Origin: Elusimicrobiota bacterium
GTDB lineage: Bacteria > CAYTYR01 > UBA6262 > DAOVJB01
Assembly (NCBI GenBank): GCA_030673425.1
Contig: DAOVJB010000105.1
Span: 1-5,080, forward strand
Direction of reading: 5' to 3'
Length of the DNA stretch: 5,080 bases
The notes beneath the pieces are model-generated. The model was given only the letters and a program-made list of their open reading frames with translations. It had not been told where the DNA came from and ran no database searches. Below are positions 1-5,080 of the stretch, in pieces. Within the stretch, counting starts at the first letter, position 1. Every line of letters starts with the position of its first letter. The position numbers and the translations under genes are program-made.

Positions 1-375
1 ACCTCTGCCGCCGCGACCACCGTGAGCCACTATCACTTCCTGGTTCTGCCTGGTTAAATCCGCAAGAATATCTCCTGTATCTTTATCATGTACAACCGTA
101 CCAAGAGGAATCTTTATGATAAGGTCTTTTCCCTTTTTTCCGAATTTGTTAGCCCCTCGTCCGTGATCTCCTCTTTGGGCCTTGTAATGGGGGCGATATT
201 GAAAATCAACAAGGGTATGCAAATCCTCACTTGCTTTCAAAATTACGTCTCCGCCTTTACCACCGTCACCTCCGCCAGCACCGCCGTGTGGTACATACTT
301 CTCGCGTCTGAAACTTATGCATCCGTTCCCGCCATCCCCGGCTTTAACATAAATCTTGGCATTATCTATGAACAT
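1..375 (-). CDS. obgE: GTPase Obg/CgtA, N-terminal part (runs off the left edge)
   Basis: Obg is a ribosome-associated GTPase that acts late in assembly of the large subunit and links it to growth and stress state. Only the first 125 codons are present, in frame to the window edge. They form most of the glycine-rich Obg fold: the start [18 protein letters not shown], then [23 protein letters not shown], a [16 protein letters not shown] segment, the basic GKKGKDL stretch, IKIPLGTVV and AHGGRGGRG. These line up closely with E. coli ObgE (for example GDGGNGC, FRREKYIPKGG, KRGKD and KVPVGT). The G domain with its Walker A motif would lie beyond position 1. The ATG at 375 is the only reasonable start, because an in-frame TAA lies a few codons upstream. 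The gene follows rpmA after 23 nt, the usual L21-L27-Obg order, and is probably co-transcribed from the promoter before rplU. Confidence 0.96.
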   Translation of the reverse strand, partial: MFIDNAKIYVKAGDGGNGCISFRREKYVPHGGAGGGDGGKGGDVILKASEDLHTLVDFQYRPHYKAQRGDHGRGANKFGKKGKDLIIKIPLGTVVHDKDTGDILADLTRQNQEVIVAHGGRGGRG

Positions 376-392
376 AAAACTGGATATTTATA

Positions 393-399
393 CCTTTCT
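393..399 (-). promoter_or_regulatory. Probable obg ribosome binding site with unusually long spacing
   Basis: On the minus strand the sequence AGAAAGG is the only purine-rich Shine-Dalgarno-like stretch before obg, and it starts just inside the rpmA stop codon TAA. It lies 17 nt from the ATG at 375, longer than the usual 5-10 nt. Nothing closer to the start resembles an SD. Translation may rely on ribosomes finishing rpmA, or on folding of the AT-rich spacer. The role is inferred from position only. Confidence 0.4.
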
Positions 400-653
400 T
401 ATTGAGGATATACACTTACCTGACGATTGTTTTTGCTCCTCCATTCAAAACGTACCACACCGTCAACCTTGGCGAATAAAGTATCATCCGAACCTTGCCC
501 GACATTGCTTCCGGGCTTAAACTTCGTTCCTCTCTGCCTGAGGATAATACTGCCTGCTGTTACAAACTGGCCACCGGAGCTTTTCACGCCGAGCCTCCGG
601 CCTGCGCTATCTCTCCCGTTCCTTGAACTTCCCATTCCTTTTTTGTGCGCCAT
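399..653 (-). CDS. rpmA: 50S ribosomal protein L27
   Basis: This 84-residue protein has the full length expected for bacterial L27, a large-subunit protein whose flexible N-terminus reaches toward the peptidyl transferase centre. It shows the family hallmarks in order: [57 protein letters not shown] and a C-terminal VRFEW...RQVSVYP. The N-terminus is the E. coli-like mature form that begins with Ala-His-Lys-Lys. It lacks the cleavable extension seen in Firmicutes, which fits the absence of a Prp protease gene in the 34-nt gap after rplU. The ATG at 653 is preceded by a strong GGAAGGAG site 9 nt upstream. The gene is co-directional with rplU and obg and probably shares their transcript. Confidence 0.98.
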   Translation of the reverse strand: MAHKKGMGSSRNGRDSAGRRLGVKSSGGQFVTAGSIILRQRGTKFKPGSNVGQGSDDTLFAKVDGVVRFEWRSKNNRQVSVYPQ

Positions 654-662
654 ACTAAAATA

Positions 663-670
663 CTCCTTCC
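663..670 (-). promoter_or_regulatory. Strong ribosome binding site of rpmA
   Basis: The minus strand reads GGAAGGAG, a near-perfect Shine-Dalgarno sequence, 9 nt before the rpmA ATG at 653. It supports independent, efficient initiation of L27 within the polycistronic message, as expected for an abundant ribosomal protein. Confidence 0.85.
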
Positions 671-687
671 ATTATAACTTTTTTTGT

Positions 688-1005
688 TTATTTTTCTATT
701 TTTATATCTTTAATCTTCACGCTCGTATACTGGTGCCTGTGCCCGCGTACTTTCCTATAATGCTTTTTCCGCTTGTACTTGAAAACAACAACTTTTTTTC
801 CCTTGACTAACTTTACAATCTCAAGTATTACCTTTACATTCTTAAGGACAGGCTTGCCGACTTCGATATTATCTTTATCAACAATCATGAGGACCTTATC
901 CAGTTGGACGGTCTCCCCCGGTTTTTTGTCTAATTTTTCAACATTAACGACTTCGCCTTTCTTTATTTTATATTGTTTTCCTCCTGACTCCACAATAGCA
1001 TACAT
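688..1005 (-). CDS. rplU: 50S ribosomal protein L21
   Basis: This 105-residue protein matches the usual length of bacterial L21, which binds 23S rRNA in the large subunit. Recognisable segments are the start MYAIVESGGKQYKIKKGE, EKLDKKPGETVQLDKVLMI in the middle, VGKPVLKNVKV, and the diagnostic basic signature YKRKKHYRKVRGHRHQYT near residues 77-94, followed by VKI and a short lysine-rich tail. E. coli L21 has the corresponding YAVFQSGGKQ and RRRKHYRKQQGHR. The ATG at 1005 follows an AAAGGGGGA site with 9 nt spacing. The gene is first in the rplU-rpmA-obg group. A promoter with near-consensus boxes lies just upstream and overlaps the end of rng. The leader would be only about 30 nt, too short for an extended L21-type leader RNA. 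Confidence 0.98.
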   Translation of the reverse strand: MYAIVESGGKQYKIKKGEVVNVEKLDKKPGETVQLDKVLMIVDKDNIEVGKPVLKNVKVILEIVKLVKGKKVVVFKYKRKKHYRKVRGHRHQYTSVKIKDIKIEK

Positions 1006-1014
1006 CTTAAATAT

Positions 1015-1023
1015 TCCCCCTTT
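1015..1023 (-). promoter_or_regulatory. Ribosome binding site of rplU
   Basis: The minus strand reads AAAGGGGGA, ending 9 nt before the rplU ATG at 1005. It is the only G-rich stretch in an otherwise very AT-rich leader. The similar AAGGGGGAG before rng suggests a GGGGG-type Shine-Dalgarno is common in this genome. Confidence 0.75.
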
Positions 1024-1042
1024 ATATTTTTGTAATCTTAAT

Positions 1043-1071
1043 TTTATACCACAATATTAATATATTGTCAA
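1043..1071 (-). promoter_or_regulatory. Sigma70-type promoter for rplU-rpmA-obg
   Basis: On the minus strand a perfect -35 box TTGACA (1071-1066) is followed by exactly 17 bp and then TATAAA (1048-1043), five of six matches to the -10 consensus. The bases just before the -10 box are TGG, which fits an extended -10 (TGn). Transcription should start near 1036, giving a leader of about 30 nt before the rplU ATG. The -35 box contains the TGA stop codon of rng. This is the best promoter match I found in the window, and it lies exactly where a separate start for the ribosomal protein genes is expected. It is called from consensus matching only. Confidence 0.8.
1051..1068. repeat. 7-bp inverted repeat inside the rplU promoter spacer
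   Basis: ACAATAT at 1051-1057 is the exact reverse complement of ATATTGT at 1062-1068, separated by TAAT. The 18-bp palindrome covers most of the 17-bp spacer and half of the -35 box of the rplU promoter, the position a repressor operator would take. It has no following T-run and is too AT-rich to be a convincing terminator of rng. Chance is possible in AT-rich DNA, so an operator role is a guess. Confidence 0.4.
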
Positions 1072-2357
1072 TCTTTCCTGGCAACCAGGCCCGTCCCGCC
1101 GCACTGCGGGCACTTGATGCATAAGGTCTTTGATAAACTAGGTCTTATCCTGTGACGTGTCATCTCAACCATTCCTAACTCTGTAAGAGGTACAATATTT
1201 ATCTTGGCCTTGTCATTACGGAATGAATCATCAAGTACCTTCATCACCTTATCCTGGTGTTTCTTTAATTCCATCGCAATAAAATCTATAATAATAATAC
1301 CTCCTATACCTCGCAGGCGCACCTGCCGGCCTATCTCCTGGGCGGCTTCCATATTTGTCAAGAAGACCGTATCCTCCAGGTTTTTCTTGCCTTTGAATTT
1401 CCCTGTGTTGATATCTATCGCGGTAAGGGCTTCTGCTTCATCAATTATAATATGTCCCCCTGAAGGCAGGTCAACCTTTCTGTTTAACGCCTTTGTTATC
1501 TGGGATTCAATCCCGTAAACCTGAAAAATAGGCTCTCCTCTACTATAAAGCTTAACCCTGTTCTTCAGGCGGAAACTGCTTTTTCCCGGCACCGAAGGAT
1601 ACCAGAGATTTAAGAACTTCCATATTTTTTTGTATTCTTCTTCCGAATCTACAATGATCTTATCCGTATCGGTGAAAAGGTCCCTGATGACCTTTACCAC
1701 TACATCTAATTCTTCATATACGCATGCAGGCCCTTTTACCTTGTTCGCCTCTTTTAGTATCTTGTTCCATGATTCCATCAGGTAATTGGCTTCCCTTATC
1801 AATTCAGCCTCTTTTATCCCTTCACCTACCGTGCGGACGATAAATCCCTGACCTTTTACTTTCACTTTTCTGATCAGTTCCCTCAACCTTTTTTTCTCTT
1901 TCTTATTCACGATACGCTTTGAGATACCTATATGGTCAACCGTTGGCATGAAGACAAGGTTTCTCCCCGCAAGGCTGATCCAGGTGGTAACCCGGGCGCC
2001 TTTTTTCCCGATAGCTTCCTTGGCTACCTGTATTAAAATCTCCTGTCCCTTTTTAAGTCCCCCCGACATCTGAAAAATTTTCTTCATGGCTTTTTTTATC
2101 TTGCCTAAAAAATCTTCCTCTACCAATATATCAACAAACGGCTCGGTCAGGGGAAGAAAGACATCCCTTCCGACACCGATATCAAGAAAAGCGGCTTCCA
2201 TCCCGGCAAGAACATTCTTAACCCTGCCTTTATATATATTGCCCACTATTCCTGAACCTGATTTCCTTTCTATGAATAGCTCAGCCAGTTTCCTGTCCTC
2301 AACAACAGCAATCCTGTTTCTGCTGCCTTTTACATTAATATAAATTTCTTTTTGCAT
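1068..2357 (-). CDS. rng: Ribonuclease E/G family endoribonuclease (short form)
   Basis: This is a single-strand-specific endoribonuclease of the RNase E/G family, which matures rRNA and starts mRNA decay. The 429-residue product has an S1-type RNA-binding region (about 36-128, with GIVGNIYKGRV and AAFLDIG), the 5'-monophosphate sensor segment GFIVRTVGEG (Arg175, Thr176), and the metal-binding catalytic core with Asp315 in TAIDINTG and Asp358 in IIIIDFI. It ends with a CPQCGGTG zinc-link motif (Cys416, Cys419). The start at 2357 was chosen over an in-frame ATG at 2423 because AAGGGGGAG lies 7 nt upstream and MQKEIYINV matches the family N-terminus (E. coli RNase G: TAELLVNV). Two oddities: it stops a few residues after the zinc link, about 60 residues short of E. 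coli RNase G, and the usual DFIDM reads DFIAM. It overlaps the upstream gene by 23 nt. Confidence 0.95.
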   Translation of the reverse strand: MQKEIYINVKGSRNRIAVVEDRKLAELFIERKSGSGIVGNIYKGRVKNVLAGMEAAFLDIGVGRDVFLPLTEPFVDILVEEDFLGKIKKAMKKIFQMSGGLKKGQEILIQVAKEAIGKKGARVTTWISLAGRNLVFMPTVDHIGISKRIVNKKEKKRLRELIRKVKVKGQGFIVRTVGEGIKEAELIREANYLMESWNKILKEANKVKGPACVYEELDVVVKVIRDLFTDTDKIIVDSEEEYKKIWKFLNLWYPSVPGKSSFRLKNRVKLYSRGEPIFQVYGIESQITKALNRKVDLPSGGHIIIDEAEALTAIDINTGKFKGKKNLEDTVFLTNMEAAQEIGRQVRLRGIGGIIIIDFIAMELKKHQDKVMKVLDDSFRNDKAKINIVPLTELGMVEMTRHRIRPSLSKTLCIKCPQCGGTGLVARKD

Positions 2358-4905
2358 ATATAGACTCCCCCTTGGTTTTGTTCGACCCAAACTCTGTTGC
2401 GTCAACCTGCGGGAAAAGGTCACCCCCTGAAATTGTCATTAAACCCGTTCTTTTAATTTCAAGATTCATTATCGCTTCATCAGTTAAATGAAAAATTTCT
2501 CGAATAACAACATCTGGCCTTATTCCGGCACCGTTTTTTATGCTCAATGACATCTGTAAATTTTTATTATCTTTTATTTTCAACTCCAGGACCAAGCTTC
2601 GAATATTGATATCTCTTACACCTTTTTTGGTTTTCTTCTCAATTATAAGTTCACTGGATGCAAAGAACCCATCGATTTTTTCCCGTAACTCCTCACTATT
2701 AATATTTGATATCTCGTACAATGTGCGGACAGCCGTATTTATTAAAGAAAAACAATTCAGCGGCACTGCTCTAGCATCAAGCACCCTTATGCCCGAAGGC
2801 AAATTTTCATTAAGCTGCACGATAAAATCAGGTATCTTATATTCTTTTCTTAACTTAATGTCAAAATATTCCGTTTCGCTGCTTACGCCTACAGGCAAAG
2901 CAGGCCCCAGTGAGATTTTAGGATGCGGCGTAAAACCGCTGGAAAACGCAAGAGGAGCATCCATACGGCGCAAAGCCCTTACAATAGCAGTGACAAGCTC
3001 AAGATGAGAAATGAACTTTAGTTTCTCATCCTTGGCATACTTAACGCGAATACGCTCGAGGACATCTGTTTTGCCTTCAGGCAGCATTACGCGACTGTTA
3101 GTATCTCCGGGTTTAATATTCTGTTTTTCGTATCTTCGAAAATCAGTATCGTTACCGAGTACCTTTTCTGAGAGTGCCTTTTTATACTCGCTTAATAAAA
3201 AATCTTCGCTCGTCCCGCAGTCAATATGGTACCAGGGAAGAATCTCTTCTGTATCCGGTTTGCGTTTACTGTAAAAACAGGGGTCTATACCCGATTCCTC
3301 GAATGCCTTCATCCACAAATCAAACCTGAAATGCTCATCCCACCCGTCAAATCTGCAGCCCTTTTTCCACGCATTCTCAAGAACGTCAGCCAGTCTCCTA
3401 TCGCCGCGTGCAAAAACTGCTTCAAGAAAACTCGCTTCTATTCTGTGCGACTTCACACTACCGGGTAGATTTCTTATAAGGTATTTTTTCTTCTCACGCA
3501 ATAGTTCTATACTCTCCTGGCCTGCCCACTGAAAAGGTGTGTGCGACTTAGGCACAAAAGACGCCAGCGTTATATTCAGCTTAAGCTTCCTGTACAGGGA
3601 TTTGATTCTCTTGACGAGTCCAACAATCCCTTCAATATCCTCCCACGTCTCGGTGGGTAACCCGATCATGAAATAGAGCTTAATCAGTTTCCAACCGGAA
3701 TTATATGCGCTGCCGATCGTATCTATGATGTCATTATCCGTAATCTGCTTATTAATAACATCTCTGAGCCGCTGCGTTCCCGCCTCGGGAGCAAATGTGA
3801 GCCCGCTTTTTTTAACTTTTGAAACGGCCCTGGCTAAATCGAGCGAAAAATTATTAGCACGAAGCGAAGGTAGGGAAATAGATACTTTTTTGCCTTCGAA
3901 CTCTTTTTGTAAAGCATAGATTAATTTCTCAATTTTAGAATAATCCGTACTGCTTAAAGAGGTTAAGGAAACCTCATCATAACCTGTATTCTTTATACCT
4001 TCTTTAGCAAGTTTTACCAGGTTATCTACGTCTCTTTCTCTTCTCGGCCTGTAAATTATGCCTGCCTGGCAGAACCTGCATCCCCTCCCGCATCCCCGCA
4101 TGATTTCAAGCAAGAACCTGTTGTGAACAACATGCATGTAAGGAACCGGAACTTTAGAAGGATAGATTACTTTATTTATATCAACAGTTCTTTTTTTTAC
4201 TTTTTCAGGAACGCCGTCATATTTCGGTTTTATGCTTTTTATAGTACCGTCACTATTATACTTCACCTCGTAAAGCGAGGGAACATATACTCCATCTATC
4301 TTCGCTGTTTCTTTTAACAACCTCATCCTGCCATGCGTTTTATATTCCCTGTATACCTTTATTACGTCCAGTATCGCTTCTTCCGCGTCTCCTATTATAA
4401 ACAGATCTATAAAGTCCGCGAGAGGTTCCGGATTAAAACTGCATGGGCCACCTGCGATTACAAGAGGATACTTCTCATCACGGTCTGCACTGCGCAGGGG
4501 AATTCGAGCCATATCAAGCATATTAAGAACATTGGTGTAGCTGAGTTCATACTGCAGGCTGAAACCGATAATATCGAATTCGCCCAACTGCTTCCTTGAC
4601 TCTAAAGAAAAAAGAGGCGTCTGTTTTTTCCTGAGTATTTCCTCCATATCCACCCAGGGACTATATACACGCTCGGCCAGGGCATAGTCTGTTTTGTTTA
4701 TTATCTCATAGAGTATCTTCAGCCCAAGGTTAGACATCCCTATTTCATATAGCTCAGGAAATCCAAGTGCTACAGTAACGTTTGAATCTGCCTGTACGCC
4801 TTTATTAACAGCATTAAACTCCTGCCCTATGTAACGGGTAGGCCGCCTTACAAGAGGCAAAATTTCATTAACATTTATTCTTTTCAAGTTGCCTCTTTTC
4901 CCCAT
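2335..4905 (-). CDS. B12-binding-type radical SAM protein fused to a DUF2344 domain
   Basis: The 856-residue protein looks like a TIGR03960-type radical SAM protein joined to a TIGR03936/DUF2344 domain; its reaction is unknown. Residues about 1-240 resemble a B12-binding-like region of the family (RRPTRYIGQEFN, ALGFPELYEIGMSNLGLKIL, LAERVYSPWVDM, AGGPCSFNPEPLADFID, GDAEE). Residues about 260-500 are the radical SAM core, with the [4Fe-4S] motif CGRGCRFC (Cys272, Cys276, Cys279) and FAPEAGTQRLRD and MIGLPTET further on. A linker with LPWYHID (556-562) leads to DUF2344 from about 617 (VKYAKDEKLKFISHLE, SSGFTPHPKISLGPALPVG) to about 830. The Cys-rich stretch I recall after LPWxHID in relatives is absent. 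The ATG at 4905 has no visible SD; a TTG at 4887 (residue 7) is preceded by AAAAGAGG and fits the family N-terminus better. The two domains are separate adjacent genes in many Firmicutes. The gene is followed by an overlapping rng. Confidence 0.93.
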   Translation of the reverse strand: MGKRGNLKRINVNEILPLVRRPTRYIGQEFNAVNKGVQADSNVTVALGFPELYEIGMSNLGLKILYEIINKTDYALAERVYSPWVDMEEILRKKQTPLFSLESRKQLGEFDIIGFSLQYELSYTNVLNMLDMARIPLRSADRDEKYPLVIAGGPCSFNPEPLADFIDLFIIGDAEEAILDVIKVYREYKTHGRMRLLKETAKIDGVYVPSLYEVKYNSDGTIKSIKPKYDGVPEKVKKRTVDINKVIYPSKVPVPYMHVVHNRFLLEIMRGCGRGCRFCQAGIIYRPRRERDVDNLVKLAKEGIKNTGYDEVSLTSLSSTDYSKIEKLIYALQKEFEGKKVSISLPSLRANNFSLDLARAVSKVKKSGLTFAPEAGTQRLRDVINKQITDNDIIDTIGSAYNSGWKLIKLYFMIGLPTETWEDIEGIVGLVKRIKSLYRKLKLNITLASFVPKSHTPFQWAGQESIELLREKKKYLIRNLPGSVKSHRIEASFLEAVFARGDRRLADVLENAWKKGCRFDGWDEHFRFDLWMKAFEESGIDPCFYSKRKPDTEEILPWYHIDCGTSEDFLLSEYKKALSEKVLGNDTDFRRYEKQNIKPGDTNSRVMLPEGKTDVLERIRVKYAKDEKLKFISHLELVTAIVRALRRMDAPLAFSSGFTPHPKISLGPALPVGVSSETEYFDIKLRKEYKIPDFIVQLNENLPSGIRVLDARAVPLNCFSLINTAVRTLYEISNINSEELREKIDGFFASSELIIEKKTKKGVRDINIRSLVLELKIKDNKNLQMSLSIKNGAGIRPDVVIREIFHLTDEAIMNLEIKRTGLMTISGGDLFPQVDATEFGSNKTKGESIYAKRNLY
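2365..2373 (-). promoter_or_regulatory. Ribosome binding site that fixes the rng start
   Basis: The minus strand reads AAGGGGGAG, 7 nt before the ATG at 2357. It lies inside the coding sequence of the upstream radical SAM gene, so ribosomes finishing that gene pass straight over it. It rules out the longer in-frame start at 2423, whose extra 22 residues have no family counterpart. Confidence 0.85.
4885..4899 (-). promoter_or_regulatory. Alternative TTG start and SD for the radical SAM gene
   Basis: The minus strand reads AAAAGAGG (4899-4892), then CAAC, then TTG (4887-4885) in frame with the gene. Starting here gives LKRINVNEILPLVRRP, which fits the typical family N-terminus shortly before the PxRYIG motif better than the version six residues longer from the ATG at 4905. 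The 4-nt spacing is tight, so I leave the ATG as the formal start. The ATG itself has only AT-rich sequence upstream. Confidence 0.4.
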
Positions 4906-4948
4906 TATAAATCAACTTATTTTTCAGCATTTTACGGTTTCTTCAATG

Positions 4949-4979
4949 AAAAAATCCGCTGATCTAAAACATCAGCGGA
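4949..4979 (-). terminator. Intrinsic terminator of the gene upstream of the locus
   Basis: TCCGCTGAT (4955-4963) and ATCAGCGGA (4971-4979) form a perfect 9-bp stem with a 7-nt loop. Read on the minus strand the stem is followed at once by six T residues (4954-4949), the classic rho-independent layout. There is no T-run on the other side, so it works for minus-strand transcripts only. It sits 37 nt after the stop codon of the partial gene at the right edge and about 44 nt before the radical SAM gene. The locus should therefore have its own promoter in 4906-4948, although I find no convincing one there. Confidence 0.9.
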
Positions 4980-5016
4980 GAATAAAGATAAAAATTACTT
5001 AATTTTTTAAGCTCTT

Positions 5017-5080
5017 TTATTCCCATGTACCTATATATTCACAACATTCGTCTCCCCGGAATATACACTTAGTATGGACA
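5017..5080 (-). CDS. C-terminal end of an unidentified protein (runs off the right edge)
   Basis: One minus-strand frame is open from the window edge to a TAA at 5019-5017 and encodes the 20 residues VHTKCIFRGDECCEYIGTWE; a second in-frame TAA follows closely. The other two minus frames contain stops in this stretch. The tail carries a C-x3-GD-x-CCEY-x3-W pattern. A similar ending (C..GD..CEY/F) occurs in V4R-like (4-vinyl reductase) sensor domains and some signalling proteins, so a small-molecule or metal-sensing protein is possible, but 20 residues cannot prove it. A terminator follows 37 nt after the stop, as expected for a real gene end. The identity is unknown. Confidence 0.55.
   Translation of the reverse strand, partial: VHTKCIFRGDECCEYIGTWE

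Noticed and set aside
1-330. Repetitive GGN-type sequence at the left edge as a DNA repeat
   Set aside because: It is explained by the glycine-rich N-terminal fold of Obg, where GDGGxGG stretches are conserved.
387-392. TATAAA before obg as a -10 box
   Set aside because: No -35 match at the right distance (AAGTGT), and a start there would leave almost no leader before the ATG.
671-676. TATAAT on the minus strand between rplU and rpmA as an internal promoter
   Set aside because: A perfect -10 hexamer, but no -35-like box 16-18 bp upstream in the A-rich sequence and no extended -10 TG; likely chance in AT-rich DNA.
88-810. Plus-strand open frames at 88-405 and 427-810
   Set aside because: They lie antisense to obg, rpmA and rplU, which are unmistakable; the predicted proteins have no family resemblance and no supporting SD.
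2358-2423. Longer N-terminus of RNase G from the in-frame ATG at 2423
   Set aside because: The extra 22 residues have no family counterpart, lie wholly inside the upstream gene, and a strong SD sits right before the ATG at 2357.
2540-3007. Plus-strand open frame of 155 codons antisense to the DUF2344 domain
   Set aside because: Low-complexity Ser/Leu/Phe-rich translation typical of an antisense shadow; the minus strand carries the conserved SSGFTPHPKISLGPALPVG motif here.
4941-4946. TTGAAG on the minus strand as the -35 box of the locus promoter
   Set aside because: At 17 bp spacing the -10 position reads AAAATA, and the nearby TAAAAT is too close; too weak to annotate as a promoter.
4998-5011. 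CTTAA-TTTT-TTAAG inverted repeat after the upstream gene
   Set aside because: Only 5 bp, all but one pair A:T, and not needed given the strong terminator at 4949-4979.

Overview
This is a conserved bacterial housekeeping locus read entirely from the minus strand, so its biological order runs from high to low coordinates. From right to left it holds: the last codons of an unidentified upstream gene (about 5079-5017); an intrinsic terminator (4979-4949); a large B12-binding-type radical SAM protein fused to a DUF2344 (TIGR03936-type) domain (4905-2335); a short ribonuclease E/G (rng, 2357-1068); ribosomal proteins L21 (rplU, 1005-688) and L27 (rpmA, 653-399); and the N-terminal 125 codons of the ribosome-assembly GTPase Obg (375 to the window edge at 1). 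No stretch over 300 bases lacks a gene. I see no mobile element, CRISPR array, tRNA or rRNA.

Organism: the DNA leans AT-rich but is not extreme, and Lys, Ile and AGA/AGG Arg codons are common. The order radical SAM/DUF2344 - rng - rplU - rpmA - obg is known from Clostridia, deltaproteobacteria-like lineages and several candidate phyla. L27 begins directly with MAHKKG, and no Prp protease gene lies between rplU and rpmA, which argues against Firmicutes. My best guess is an uncultured lineage such as Omnitrophota or a relative, but this is low-confidence inference from style and order.

Layout and expression: the terminator at 4979-4949 insulates the locus from the gene before it. The radical SAM gene and rng overlap by 23 nt, with the rng ribosome binding site inside the upstream gene, which suggests coupled translation. 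A near-consensus extended -10 sigma70-type promoter (TTGACA, 17-bp spacer, TATAAA preceded by TGG) begins inside the rng stop codon and should drive rplU-rpmA-obg separately. A 7-bp inverted repeat fills its spacer and could be an operator.

Together the genes serve RNA processing (RNase E/G), the large ribosomal subunit (L21, L27) and its late assembly checkpoint (Obg). The radical SAM/DUF2344 protein is the one member without an assigned reaction. I found no clearly new multi-gene system. The points most worth a second look are the shortened RNase E/G, its DFIA substitution beside the catalytic Asp, the promoter with its palindromic spacer, the radical SAM protein's apparent lack of a Cys-rich segment, and the Cys/Gly-Asp motif tail at the right edge.
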